Shown here piece after piece: positions 16,336 to 24,836 of a stretch of 34,523 nucleotides of DNA; position 1 is the first letter of the stretch, and each line of letters begins with the position of its first letter. Source of the stretch: Eutrophocola sp963925675 (GTDB taxonomy: Bacteria; Pseudomonadota; Gammaproteobacteria; Pseudomonadales; Pseudohongiellaceae). The notes below the pieces were generated by a model. The model was not told where the DNA came from. It did not search any database and saw nothing but the letters and a program-made list of their open reading frames with translations. A program made the position numbers and the translations under genes. The DNA lies in assembly GCA_963925675.1 (NCBI GenBank), contig CAWUSW010000070.1, positions 1 to 34,523 on the forward strand, written 5' to 3'.

Positions 16336-17976
16336 TTGAACAGCTTATTAAGACTACTTAAAATCTACCGGGTAGCGAATAAATATCGCCTGGGAGAATT
16401 GTTTAAAAGCTTCAGCCAGGCACGTCTGCTTTCAACAGTGCTGGGCTTACCCTTGCCTTGCGTATCTGGCCTGGCAAATATGACTCGTGGTGAACGACTG
16501 CGCCGGGCGCTGGAAGAACTTGGTCCTATCTTTATCAAGTTTGGCCAATTGTTGTCCACGCGACGTGACATGGTCCCTGAAGATATAGCAGATGACCTTG
16601 CTGGCCTGCAGGATAATGTTCCCCCTTTTGATGAACAGCAAGCCATCAATCTTATAGAAGAGGCCCTCAACGACAAGATTGAAAATCTGTTTAATGACTT
16701 TTCTGCCAGCCCTCTTGCCTCTGCCTCCGTTGCCCAGGTCCATGCTGCAAAACTTCCCTCAGGCGAAGAAATTGTCATCAAGGTAATTCGTCCCGGAATT
16801 CAGGAAATTATTACCCAGGATATTGCCCTGCTAAAAAGAATTGCTACTTTTGTGGAGAACAACATAGATCAGGGAAAACGCCTGAAGGTTGTTGAGGTGG
16901 TTCAGGATTATGAATACATCATCCATGATGAACTTAATCTTATGTCGGAAGGCGCAAATGCCACACAGCTAAAACGGAATTTTGAAAATTCTTATTTGTT
17001 ATATGTCCCAAAAGTGTACTGGGATTACTGTCGACTCAATGTACTGGTGATGGAACGTATCTATGGCATCCCCGTGAGTCAGATAGAAGAACTTAAAGGA
17101 GCCGGTATCGATCTGAAATTACTTGCCGAGCGCGGTGTCGAAATATTCTTCACGCAAGTATTTGATCACAGCTTTTTTCACGCCGACATGCACCCCGGCA
17201 ACGTCTTTGTTTCCAGAGAGCATCCTGATCAACCACAATACATCGCACTTGATTGCGCCATCATTGGCACACTCAGCAAAGATGACCAGTATTATCTAGC
17301 GCGAAACTTATTGGCAATTTTTAAAAGGGACTATCGCAGGGTGGCAGAGTTACATGTGGAATGTGGCTGGGTACCCCCTGACACGCCGATCAATGCCTTT
17401 GAATCCACTATGCGCAGCGTCTGTGAACCCATTTTTCAGAAACCCCTGAAAGATATTTCATTTGGCATGCTGCTGTTGCAACTGTTTCGCACTGCCCGTC
17501 GTTTTAATATGGAAGTGCAGCCCTCTCTGGTGCTGTTGCAAAAAACACTGCTCAATATTGAAGGGCTGGGCAAGCAGCTTTATCCTGAACTCGACCTCTG
17601 GGAAAATGCGCTTCCTTTTCTCGAAAACTGGCAACGCAAACGCCTGTCACCCATTAACAACCTGAAAAAAATCACTGAAAAAATTCCGCAGTGGCTGGAA
17701 CAACTCCCGCAAATACCTGAATTGATTTATGAATCCTTGCAGGAATTAAAAACCTTACGCAGTCACCGGGAAAATCAGTACAAAGAAAAAGAAGCCCTTG
17801 AGGCCAGGAGAAACAAGGCAAGATCGCGACGTTATCTGGGTTTTGGCATTGTTGCACTGGCAGCTGCGGCCATCTCACTCCACCCCAGAGTAGCCCCCAT
17901 GCTGGATAATATGTCGGCTACCACACTGATACTGGTAACTGCCGGCATTGCCTTACTTGTTCTGTGGCGAGAATAA
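16336..17976 (+). CDS. ubiB: Ubiquinone biosynthesis protein kinase-like ATPase UbiB
   Basis: The 546-aa member of the UbiB/ADCK atypical kinase family is needed for ubiquinone synthesis and lipid handling at the inner membrane. The KxGQ motif is K68-F-G-Q71 in FIKFGQLLSTRRDMVPE. The alanine-rich loop that replaces the kinase P-loop is ASASVAQVHAAKL, followed by the catalytic lysine segment EIVIKVIRPG. HADMHPGNVFV and ALDCAIIGTL are the catalytic and metal motifs. Two C-terminal membrane helices follow (YLGFGIVALAAAAISL and ATTLILVTAGIALLVL). The start is TTG: an in-frame stop lies 21 nt upstream and no ATG fits. Length equals E. coli UbiB (546). Confidence 0.96.
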   Translation: MNSLLRLLKIYRVANKYRLGELFKSFSQARLLSTVLGLPLPCVSGLANMTRGERLRRALEELGPIFIKFGQLLSTRRDMVPEDIADDLAGLQDNVPPFDEQQAINLIEEALNDKIENLFNDFSASPLASASVAQVHAAKLPSGEEIVIKVIRPGIQEIITQDIALLKRIATFVENNIDQGKRLKVVEVVQDYEYIIHDELNLMSEGANATQLKRNFENSYLLYVPKVYWDYCRLNVLVMERIYGIPVSQIEELKGAGIDLKLLAERGVEIFFTQVFDHSFFHADMHPGNVFVSREHPDQPQYIALDCAIIGTLSKDDQYYLARNLLAIFKRDYRRVAELHVECGWVPPDTPINAFESTMRSVCEPIFQKPLKDISFGMLLLQLFRTARRFNMEVQPSLVLLQKTLLNIEGLGKQLYPELDLWENALPFLENWQRKRLSPINNLKKITEKIPQWLEQLPQIPELIYESLQELKTLRSHRENQYKEKEALEARRNKARSRRYLGFGIVALAAAAISLHPRVAPMLDNMSATTLILVTAGIALLVLWRE

Positions 17977-18008
17977 ACAGGTCGATAGCTATATGCTATT
18001 GCCTGTTT
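17975..18008 (+). terminator. Rho-independent terminator after ubiB
   Basis: A hairpin has outer arms AAACAGG and CCTGTTT and an inner ATAGC/GCTAT stem, running straight into TTTTATTT. It begins at the last base or two of the ubiB stop region. Confidence 0.55.
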
Positions 18009-18092
18009 TATTTGTCTACGCATCCCTTGAATTCTGACTTCAGGCCCCAAAATAGAGTATTCTTGGCTCCTGAAATTGGCGAGTTTTAAACC

Positions 18093-18479
18093 ATGAGTAC
18101 TGACTGGTTAGACCAGATAAAGTGGAATAGTGATGGCCTGATTCCTGCCACAGCCCAGGACTGGGAAAGTGGCCGTATTCTTATGCAGGCCTGGGTAAAC
18201 AGAGCAGCGTTATCCCTGGCAGTGAAGGAAAACCGGGCAATTTACTGGTCGCGCTCAAGACAAAAGCTCTGGCGCAAAGGTGAGGATTCTGGTCACATGC
18301 AGGTCTTACATGGCATCTATCTGGATTGCGACTATGACAGTCTGGTATTTAGTGTTGAACAGCTAGGTGGTATTGCCTGTCATACCGGAAGAGAAAGCTG
18401 TTATTTTTTGAAGCTTGAAAATGATCAATGGGTCGAAAATGAGCCCGTTATCAAGAATCCAGACGAAATATATCGTTAA
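18093..18479 (+). CDS. hisI: Phosphoribosyl-AMP cyclohydrolase
   Basis: The 128-aa enzyme opens the adenine ring of PR-AMP, the third step of histidine synthesis. Zinc ligands are C79, C96 and C103 (LDCDYDSL, IACHTGRESC), and the Mg-binding acidic triad is D78, D80, D82. WSRSRQKLWRKGEDSGH is the substrate-binding signature. This is the separate HisI form; the fused HisIE of enterics is split here into hisI and hisE, with 21 nt between them, as in pseudomonads. Confidence 0.97.
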   Translation: MSTDWLDQIKWNSDGLIPATAQDWESGRILMQAWVNRAALSLAVKENRAIYWSRSRQKLWRKGEDSGHMQVLHGIYLDCDYDSLVFSVEQLGGIACHTGRESCYFLKLENDQWVENEPVIKNPDEIYR

Positions 18480-18500
18480 CGCTGACAAACAGAGACCATA

Positions 18501-18833
18501 ATGACTGACACCCTGCAGAGACTGGCTGCCATTATTGAAGAGCGAAAATCAGCTGATCCTGATTCATCCTATGTGGCTCAACTGCATCACAAGGGCCTGG
18601 AAAAAATTCTGGCAAAAGTTGCAGAAGAGGCTGATGAAACAATCGAAGCTGCCAGGGAAGCAGAACAGGATGGCAATATAGAGCATATAATCTATGAAAC
18701 TGCCGATTTGTGGTTTCATACCCTGGTTATGCTGGCAAAACTGGGTACTGGCCCCGAGGCTGTACTGACAGAGCTCGACAGACGTTTCGGCGTCAGCGGC
18801 CTGGATGAAAAAGCCTCACGCGAGCAGAGTTAA
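18501..18833 (+). CDS. hisE: Phosphoribosyl-ATP pyrophosphatase
   Basis: The 110-aa all-alpha NTP pyrophosphohydrolase converts PR-ATP to PR-AMP, the second step of histidine synthesis. The conserved acidic Mg-binding positions are in KILAKVAEEADETIEAA and YETADLWFHTLVMLAKLG. Length is normal for free-standing HisE. It follows hisI by 21 nt, in the same operon, and precedes tatABC, the order known from pseudomonads. Confidence 0.96.
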   Translation: MTDTLQRLAAIIEERKSADPDSSYVAQLHHKGLEKILAKVAEEADETIEAAREAEQDGNIEHIIYETADLWFHTLVMLAKLGTGPEAVLTELDRRFGVSGLDEKASREQS

Positions 18834-18856
18834 ACAAAGGATCCATCTGCTACAAT

Positions 18857-18891
18857 GGCAACCCATTGCCGTTAATGGGCTACTTGTTGCC
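18857..18891 (+). terminator. Hairpin between hisE and tatA
   Basis: Inner arms CCCATT/AATGGG around a 6-nt loop and outer arms GGCAA/TTGCC with a bulge are followed by only three Ts. It may be a weak terminator after hisE or a leader structure of tatA. Confidence 0.35.
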
Positions 18892-18933
18892 TTTAACATG
18901 CAGAAAAAAAAAGAATTTTTATAGGAGGTTATC

Positions 18934-19182
18934 ATGGGGCTTGGCGGAATTAGCATCACACAACTACTTATTATCCTGGGGATTGTGATCCTGGTGTTTG
19001 GCACCAAAAAACTAAAAAATATAGGCTCTGATCTGGGAGGCGCACTAAAGGGATTTAAAAGTGCCATAAAAGAAGATGAAGAAACTACCCAGAATGAGCA
19101 AGCAAAAATCGAAGAAGAGAATGATACCTTCGATGTAAAAGCAGAAAAGGTTGATGAATCAGCTGAAGAAAAACAGGCATAG
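18934..19182 (+). CDS. tatA: Sec-independent translocase subunit TatA
   Basis: The 82-aa protein oligomerises to form the passage for folded proteins carrying twin-arginine signals. It has a short N-terminal membrane helix (ISITQLLIILGIVILVFG), the hinge FGTKKL, an amphipathic helix (IGSDLGGALKGFKSAI) and an acidic tail. A strong AGGAGG ribosome binding site lies 7 nt before the ATG. It is the first gene of tatABC. Confidence 0.97.
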   Translation: MGLGGISITQLLIILGIVILVFGTKKLKNIGSDLGGALKGFKSAIKEDEETTQNEQAKIEEENDTFDVKAEKVDESAEEKQA

Positions 19183-19263
19183 CTTTTTTCTTTAATGGTC
19201 AGAATCCTTCACTAACACTCACAAATCCATAATCTGCATATATGCAGGCAAATTCGGTTTCAA

Positions 19264-19809
19264 ATGTTTGATCCCAGCTTTTTTGAATTGATAATTATCT
19301 GCGTCGTTGCCCTTGTGGTACTCGGCCCTGACCGCTTGCCTGGCGCAATTAAAACGCTCGGCCTGTGGATTGGCAGATTGCGCAGAAGTTTCAACAGCAT
19401 TAAACGTGAAATAGAACAGGAAGTGGGTGCCGATGAAATCCGCCGTCAACTTCGTAATGAAGATATTATGGCAAAATTCAAAAATACAAAAAGCCAGATT
19501 ACTGAATCCATAGACTCGGTTAAAAACCAAGCTGAATCCATCAAGAATGATCTGAACCTGAAAAAACAATTATCTGATGTGACTGATAATTTAAAAGGCG
19601 ACAGTAGCAGTACTGATGAAAGCCCTGATAGCATTGATCCTCTAGAAAAACTGGCTAGCAGCGATCCCGCAGCAAGAATTATTAAGCCTGTAACACCAGA
19701 ACAACCAGCAAAACCAGAACAATCAAATAGTCCAGTAAGCACAAACTCACAACCCCCTGCTTCAACAAAGGCCGATGAGACTGGAAAACCCGACAAGACT
19801 AACGAATAG
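19264..19809 (+). CDS. tatB: Sec-independent translocase subunit TatB
   Basis: The 181-aa protein forms the twin-arginine signal receptor with TatC. The N-terminal helix MFDPSFFELIIICVVALVVL ends in the TatB-type LGPDRLPGAIKTLGLWIGR. A long amphipathic/coiled-coil helix follows (RRSFNSIKREIEQEVGADEI, FKNTKSQITESIDSVKNQ), then a disordered Pro/Ser/Thr/Lys tail (about 120-181). The F-x-x-L-GPDRLP signature separates TatB from TatA. It lies 81 nt after tatA and 12 nt before tatC. Confidence 0.95.
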   Translation: MFDPSFFELIIICVVALVVLGPDRLPGAIKTLGLWIGRLRRSFNSIKREIEQEVGADEIRRQLRNEDIMAKFKNTKSQITESIDSVKNQAESIKNDLNLKKQLSDVTDNLKGDSSSTDESPDSIDPLEKLASSDPAARIIKPVTPEQPAKPEQSNSPVSTNSQPPASTKADETGKPDKTNE

Positions 19810-19821
19810 AAATTATCAGCA

Positions 19822-20625
19822 ATGGCCGAAACCGAAAACCCAGATCTCGAAGACCCCAAAGAACAGCCGTTAATTTCTCATCTGATCGAGCTGAGAGACA
19901 GACTGGTACGTTGCTTTGTGTTAATTCTCGTGCTGTTCCTTTGCATTTTCCCGTTCGGCAATGATCTTTATATTTTCGTATCCAAACCATTGATTGATGT
20001 GTTGCCTGAAGGATCGAATATGATCGCAACCGGTGTGACATCACCGTTCATGATTCCATTCAAAACCTCAATTTATGCCGCTATATTTTTAGCCGTTCCG
20101 TTTATTCTGCATCAGGCCTGGGCTTTTATATCACCAGGTTTGTATAGAAACGAAATACGCGTAACCATGCCGATTCTGCTATCCAGTGTGGTGCTTTTTT
20201 ATCTGGGTATAGCCTTTGCCTACTTCCTGGTTTTTAACTACGTGTTTGCCTTTTTTGTAAATAGTGCGCCAGAAACCGTAGCAGTGATGACAGACATCAC
20301 TCAATATCTAGATTTCGTCTTATCGCTATTTCTGGTCTTCGGCCTGGTATTTGAAATCCCCATTGCCACCTTGCTGCTGATTTTTTCCGGAGTGACTACC
20401 CCAAAGAAACTGGTGGAAAAACGGCCTTACATTATCATCGGCTGCTTTGTCGCTGGCATGTTTCTGACACCTCAGGACCCTCTCTCTCAAGCCTTTGTCG
20501 CAATCCCGATGTGGATGCTGTTTGAAGTTGGTGTAATTGCAGGAAGGATTCTTCACAAAGAGGCCAAGGGCGAAACTGAGGAAGAGACTGAGGAGTCAGA
20601 ATCTTCTGACCAGGACCCTAAATAG
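19822..20625 (+). CDS. tatC: Sec-independent translocase subunit TatC
   Basis: The 267-aa six-helix membrane protein binds the twin-arginine motif. The N-terminal LISHLIELRDRLVRCF carries the conserved signal-binding glutamate and arginine. SPFMIPFKTSIYAAIFLAVP, LSSVVLFYLGIAFAYFLVF and CFVAGMFLTPQDPLSQ are family signatures. The C-terminus is a Glu/Ser-rich cytoplasmic tail. The stop is 8 nt from the convergent dtd stop; a small AAAGCT/AGCTTT hairpin at 20628-20641 spans the junction. Confidence 0.97.
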   Translation: MAETENPDLEDPKEQPLISHLIELRDRLVRCFVLILVLFLCIFPFGNDLYIFVSKPLIDVLPEGSNMIATGVTSPFMIPFKTSIYAAIFLAVPFILHQAWAFISPGLYRNEIRVTMPILLSSVVLFYLGIAFAYFLVFNYVFAFFVNSAPETVAVMTDITQYLDFVLSLFLVFGLVFEIPIATLLLIFSGVTTPKKLVEKRPYIIIGCFVAGMFLTPQDPLSQAFVAIPMWMLFEVGVIAGRILHKEAKGETEEETEESESSDQDPK

Positions 20626-20633
20626 GCAAAGCT

Positions 20634-21071
20634 CTAGCTTTTCAAGATAAAAGTAACCGGGCCATCGTTGGTCAGTGTTACTTTCATATCAGCAGCAAAC
20701 TCACCCGTAGCCACGTCAGCATGGTGCTTTTCGGCTTGCTCAACAAAATAGCAATAAAGTATTTTGGCTTCCTCGGGAGGCTTGGCACTGGAAAAACCGG
20801 GGCGCAGTCCTCGCCCGGTATCCGCTGCCAGAGTAAACTGCGATACCACTAAAACACCCCCGCCTATATCACTGACACTGAGATTCATTTTGTCTTCAGC
20901 ATCAGAGAATATTCGGTAGGCCAGTACTTTTTTTAATAATCTGTCTGCATCCTCATTTGTATCGTTTTTTTCGATACCGAGAAATACCAACACCCCCTGG
21001 CCAATTTCACCAGACAAGCTTCCATTAATTTCAACTTTTGCGGATGTAACTCGTTGAATTAATGCCAACAT
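20634..21071 (-). CDS. dtd: D-aminoacyl-tRNA deacylase
   Basis: The 145-aa dimeric enzyme hydrolyses D-Tyr- and other D-aminoacyl-tRNAs and mischarged Gly-tRNA(Ala). Active-site motifs are SQFTLAADTGRGLRPGF and the cross-subunit NDGPVTF near the C-terminus; MLALIQRVTSAKVEI is the typical N-terminus. Length matches E. coli Dtd (145). It lies 31 nt downstream of bipA, probably in one transcript. Confidence 0.97.
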   Translation of the reverse strand: MLALIQRVTSAKVEINGSLSGEIGQGVLVFLGIEKNDTNEDADRLLKKVLAYRIFSDAEDKMNLSVSDIGGGVLVVSQFTLAADTGRGLRPGFSSAKPPEEAKILYCYFVEQAEKHHADVATGEFAADMKVTLTNDGPVTFILKS

Positions 21072-21102
21072 AATTTTTCACTCGAGGACACTCTGATAAG
21101 GC

Positions 21103-22926
21103 TTATCTGAGCTCACTGCCACGACTTTGACGCTTGCGCTCATTTTCTGTCAGGTACTGCTTACGGATACGAATATGATTCGGTGTGATTTCAACCAATT
21201 CGTCTCTCTCAATAAATTCCATGGCCTGTTCAAGGCTATGTTTTACTGGAGGAGTAAGCAGTATGTTCTCATCAGTGCCCGAGGCTCTGATGTTGTTCAA
21301 TTGTTTCCCTTTGGTGGGATTCACTGCCAGATCATTTTCGCGACTGTGCAACCCTATAACCATGCCCTCATAAACTTCACTATTGGGCTCTATAAACAGC
21401 CGGCCTCTTTCCTGTAAAGTGAAGAGTGAATAACCTAGCGTCTTACCTTTCACCATGGAAATTAGCACACCATTATTACGTGTTGCTATATCACCTTTTT
21501 TAATCGGTCCAAACTCATCAAATACATGAGTCATGATTCCTGAACCCGACGTCATACCCAGAAACTGTGTCCTGAAACCAATCAGCCCACGCGTAGGCAC
21601 ATTGAATGTAACCCGCGTACGTCCCCTGCCATCTGACGACATATCCAGCATTTCTGCCTTGCGCAGTCCCAGCTCTTCAATCACTGAGCCCTGATGTTCT
21701 TCTTCAACATCCACCACCAGGTTTTCGTAAGGCTCGAGCATCACACCATCGACTTCTTTAATCACCACTTCCGGGCGTGACACGGCAAGTTCAAAACCTT
21801 CTCTGCGCATGGTCTCGATCAACACTGATAGATGCAACTCGCCCCTGCCGGACACTTTAAATTTATCGACACTGTCACCAGGCTCAACGCGCAGGGCAAC
21901 ATTATGAATTAATTCCCGCTCCAGCCTCTCCTTGATATTTCGAGTGGTGACGTATTTGCCATCCTGCCCTGCAAAAGGAGAGTCATTGACCTGGAAGGTC
22001 ATACTGATAGTTGGCTCATCAACGGTAAGCGGTGGAAGCGCTTCCGGTGTATCAGGGTCACAAAGCGTGTCACTGATATTCAATTCTGGTATTCCGGTTA
22101 CACAAATAATATCGCCGGCTGAAGCTTCCAGTGCATCTATCTGCTCTAGCCCCATGTAAGTTTTTACCTGACCAATTTTAGCTTTTCTGCTCTTGCCCTC
22201 ATGGTCAATCACCACGACCGGCATATTGGTTTTTACCTTACCCCTGGTAATGCGTCCGACACCAATAACTCCCACATAGGAGCTGTAATCAAGGGCACTG
22301 ATCTGAAGCTGCAGTGGACCATCCGGATTAACATCGGGAGCGGGGACTTCCTCTACAATCAGCTTAAACAAGCTGTCCATGTTGTCTTCCAGTTTGTCGG
22401 CTTCCAAACCGGCTCTTCCTTCCAGGGCAGAGGCATAAATAATCGGGAAATCGAGCTGCTCTTCTGTGGCACCCAGACGGTCAAATAAGTCGAAGACTTC
22501 GTTAAGCACCCAATCAGGACGTGCGCCATCTCGATCTATCTTGTTAATCACCACAATGGGACGCAGGCCGCGAGCAAACGCTTTCTGGGTGACAAAACGT
22601 GTTTGCGGCATTGGTCCTTCCACGGCATCAACAAGCAAGAGAACGCTGTCTACCATAGACAAAACACGCTCCACTTCACCACCAAAATCCGCATGCCCCG
22701 GGGTATCGACAATATTGATGCGGAAATCTTCCCAGGTCACGGCAGTATTTTTAGCCAGGATGGTAATCCCACGCTCTTTTTCCTGATCATTGGAGTCCAT
22801 AACCCGCTTAACTTCAGGCCCGCGGGTGCTCAGAGTCCCCGATTGCTGCAGTAATTTATCGACGAGTGTAGTTTTGCCGTGGTCAACATGGGCGATGATG
22901 GCTATATTGCGGATTTTTTCTATCAA
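21103..22926 (-). CDS. bipA: Ribosome-associated translational GTPase BipA/TypA
   Basis: The 607-aa translational GTPase takes part in 50S assembly and stress adaptation, especially at low temperature. G1 is AHVDHGKTT at residues 12-20, the switch segment RGITILAKNTAV, G3 DTPGHADF and G4 NKID. EF-G-like domains III and V follow (TFQVNDSPFAGQDGKYVT, GRGELHLSVLIETMRREGFE), then the BipA-specific C-terminal domain (SMVKGKTLGYSLFTLQERGR, THIRIRKQYLTENERKR-type ending). The start codon is TTG: MIEKIRNIAIIAHVDHG aligns with the usual BipA N-terminus, and a GGA lies 8 nt upstream. It is downstream of thiI, as in pseudomonads. Confidence 0.97.
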   Translation of the reverse strand: MIEKIRNIAIIAHVDHGKTTLVDKLLQQSGTLSTRGPEVKRVMDSNDQEKERGITILAKNTAVTWEDFRINIVDTPGHADFGGEVERVLSMVDSVLLLVDAVEGPMPQTRFVTQKAFARGLRPIVVINKIDRDGARPDWVLNEVFDLFDRLGATEEQLDFPIIYASALEGRAGLEADKLEDNMDSLFKLIVEEVPAPDVNPDGPLQLQISALDYSSYVGVIGVGRITRGKVKTNMPVVVIDHEGKSRKAKIGQVKTYMGLEQIDALEASAGDIICVTGIPELNISDTLCDPDTPEALPPLTVDEPTISMTFQVNDSPFAGQDGKYVTTRNIKERLERELIHNVALRVEPGDSVDKFKVSGRGELHLSVLIETMRREGFELAVSRPEVVIKEVDGVMLEPYENLVVDVEEEHQGSVIEELGLRKAEMLDMSSDGRGRTRVTFNVPTRGLIGFRTQFLGMTSGSGIMTHVFDEFGPIKKGDIATRNNGVLISMVKGKTLGYSLFTLQERGRLFIEPNSEVYEGMVIGLHSRENDLAVNPTKGKQLNNIRASGTDENILLTPPVKHSLEQAMEFIERDELVEITPNHIRIRKQYLTENERKRQSRGSELR

Positions 22927-23063
22927 TGGAATTTCCAGGGTTTTGCGAAAAGCGGCGATTATACAGGTTCTTTCTGTGTTGGTAAGGAATTAGTTCACTG
23001 ATTGAAAACCAGAATGTTCGGGGCCAGTTCAGCACTATAACTGTGCTAATAGAAAGTAGGCAT

Positions 23064-24521
23064 TTATTCGGGCATATAGACACCGACATTGGCAAAGCCC
23101 TGGTCCATCAAATAGGATGCATGTAACTTGCTCATGATGCCTTTTCCGCAATACAGCGAATAAGCAATCTCCGCTGGCAAGCTCGGAAATACGGAGTTCA
23201 ATTTATAAAAAGGCACATTTTCTACTGAATTACCCTCCAGCTTCAATGGATCTCTTTCTTCCTCGTCTGGGTGCCTTATATCGAGTACAACCTCCCCCGC
23301 TGACAAAGCCTGGACAATTCGGAGCTCGTTGTTGTCTTTACGGGTATCCAGTTGAATTTTATCAATCCTTTCCTTTACTGAATCGGCTACCGCTTTATCC
23401 AATACGGAAAAATCGAAACGATCTTCCTGGGCTTTTAGTCTGGGCATTCTGGCCCGAGTGGTTGGCTTGTTAGAAATAACACCACAATACTCTGGAATTA
23501 CCGCCGAGAATTCCTCAGTGCCAATTATTCGTGCAATATCGACTATTTCCTGTTTTTCCATCATCGCCAGCGGCCGCAGGATCAAAATATCTGTCACCTT
23601 GTCGATGATTGCCAGGTTAGCCAGCGTTTGACTGCTCACCTGGGCGATACTTTCTCCGGTAACCATGGCCTCCAGTTTCATCCGTTGCGCTACCTGAGTG
23701 GCGGCTCGCAACATCATACGTTTGAGCACTACTCCCATTTGCGAGCTGTCTACTTTCTTCAGGATTTCTGCGACAACTTCTTCAAATGGCACCGTGATAA
23801 AGCTCACTGGATGGGTCGAACCAAAACGCATCCACAAGTACAAGGCGACTTCCTTAACTGCAATTTCATGCTCTCTTCCACCCAGATTAAAAAAACAAAA
23901 GTGGGTTTTGAGCCCTCTTTTTATTGACATATAACTGGACACTGAAGAATCAAAACCCCCTGATATCAATGACAAAACGCCATCCTGAGTCCCTAATGGA
24001 AAACCACTCAGCCCTGGAAAGTTTTCTTCCACCACAAAGAGCTTGTCTTTACGAATTTCCAGTTTCACTAATACTTCAGGATTGGAAAGACTAACGCCTG
24101 CTGTCTTTCTATTGGTACTCAAGCCACTGCCAACAAATTTTTCAACATCCATGGAGGTAAAGTCATGCTTGCCTATTCTTCGACAGCGCACTGCAAAGGT
24201 TTTTCCAATCAGTCTGTTCTGGAATATTGGCAAGGTATGTAAAAGAACCTCATCTAGAGTGTTGACCTTGAAAACCTGCACGCGCTCAAAAAAACAAATG
24301 CCTTGAGTGCTGGCCAGGACCTGTTCAACCTGGGGCTGTAAATGGTTAGCAGTGGCCGGGACTTCTACATCAAGATGATCCCAATTAGCCTTTATCAGGA
24401 TTTCTTCAGAAAGCCTGAGCAGTAATTTGGCGAGATTTATCCTTAACTGCTTGGCAAATCGAGTTCGAACCGGACGACTTTTAATGGTCATTTCCGGGGA
24501 ATATTTAACCAGGTAATTCAT
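23064..24521 (-). CDS. thiI: tRNA 4-thiouridine synthase / ThiS sulfurtransferase with rhodanese domain
   Basis: The 485-aa protein inserts sulfur at tRNA U8, a near-UV sensor, and feeds sulfur to thiazole synthesis. Order: NFLD/THUMP region (about 60-165), PP-loop adenylation motif SGGFDS at 187-192, the AANH domain with C346 in EYCGVISNKPT, and a C-terminal rhodanese domain with the persulfide cysteine C458 in YCGKG. These match E. coli C344 and C456, so both redox cysteines are kept and the enzyme should be active. Length equals E. coli (482). The rhodanese domain is absent from ThiI of many Gram-positives. Confidence 0.97.
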   Translation of the reverse strand: MNYLVKYSPEMTIKSRPVRTRFAKQLRINLAKLLLRLSEEILIKANWDHLDVEVPATANHLQPQVEQVLASTQGICFFERVQVFKVNTLDEVLLHTLPIFQNRLIGKTFAVRCRRIGKHDFTSMDVEKFVGSGLSTNRKTAGVSLSNPEVLVKLEIRKDKLFVVEENFPGLSGFPLGTQDGVLSLISGGFDSSVSSYMSIKRGLKTHFCFFNLGGREHEIAVKEVALYLWMRFGSTHPVSFITVPFEEVVAEILKKVDSSQMGVVLKRMMLRAATQVAQRMKLEAMVTGESIAQVSSQTLANLAIIDKVTDILILRPLAMMEKQEIVDIARIIGTEEFSAVIPEYCGVISNKPTTRARMPRLKAQEDRFDFSVLDKAVADSVKERIDKIQLDTRKDNNELRIVQALSAGEVVLDIRHPDEEERDPLKLEGNSVENVPFYKLNSVFPSLPAEIAYSLYCGKGIMSKLHASYLMDQGFANVGVYMPE

Positions 24522-24611
24522 AAAGTACGCTTATGTAATTATAGAAAACCTAAAAGTCGAAAAATTATATAGAAAACTGTATCTGGCGTCTCAATAACGC
24601 CCGCCTAAAAA

Positions 24612-24629
24612 CGCACTGAAAGAGGGCGA
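24612..24629 (+). promoter_or_regulatory. Candidate NtrC-binding box 1
   Basis: CGCACTGAAAGAGGGCGA matches the remembered E. coli glnA enhancer TGCACTAAAATGGTGCAA at 12 of 18 positions. It starts 41 bp before box 2, about four helical turns, which would place both on one face of the DNA. Confidence 0.4.
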
Positions 24630-24652
24630 GAAGATGTTCTTTTTTGGGTCAA

Positions 24653-24670
24653 TCGCACCATTATTGCGCA
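24653..24670 (-). promoter_or_regulatory. Candidate NtrC-binding box 2
   Basis: On the minus strand the 18-mer TGCGCAATAATGGTGCGA matches TGCACTAAAATGGTGCAA at 14 positions, including TGC, the central ATGGTGC and the last A. Its centre is near -87 relative to the start predicted for the sigma-54 promoter downstream, a normal enhancer distance. Confidence 0.6.
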
Positions 24671-24721
24671 TTATGCGTTCAGGTCTGCTATTATTTTCAT
24701 GTAATTCAATTGCTTATATAT

Positions 24722-24737
24722 TGGTTCGGTAATTGCT
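24722..24737 (+). promoter_or_regulatory. Sigma-54 (RpoN) promoter for ntrBC
   Basis: TGGTTC, 5 nt, TTGCT: the -24 GG (24723-24724) and -12 GC (24735-24736) are separated by exactly 10 nt, and TGG, TTGC and the final W match TGGCAC-N5-TTGCW. The predicted start is near 24748, giving a leader of about 90 nt. Two NtrC-like boxes lie upstream. Confidence 0.65.
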
Positions 24738-24836
24738 TTATATTTAAAAAATGACAAATAATTGACTTCTTTGCAAATAGTTAAGAATTCGCATGTAGAA
24801 AATACTGCTTGGCTGGTCAATTGAGACTATGGATTA

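Larger units (their letters stand above)
24522..24836. other. Regulatory region between divergent thiI and ntrB; expected glnA absent
   Basis: These 315 nt contain no gene. In P. aeruginosa and relatives glnA lies between thiI and ntrB. I see no glutamine synthetase fragment here. The region carries two NtrC-like boxes and a sigma-54 promoter match, listed separately. Confidence 0.7.

Noticed and set aside
24653..24668. TCGCAC-N5-TTGCG as a sigma-54 promoter
   Set aside because: The near-invariant -24 GG is CG here. The same bases form a much better NtrC box on the minus strand, and a better sigma-54 match lies at 24722-24737.
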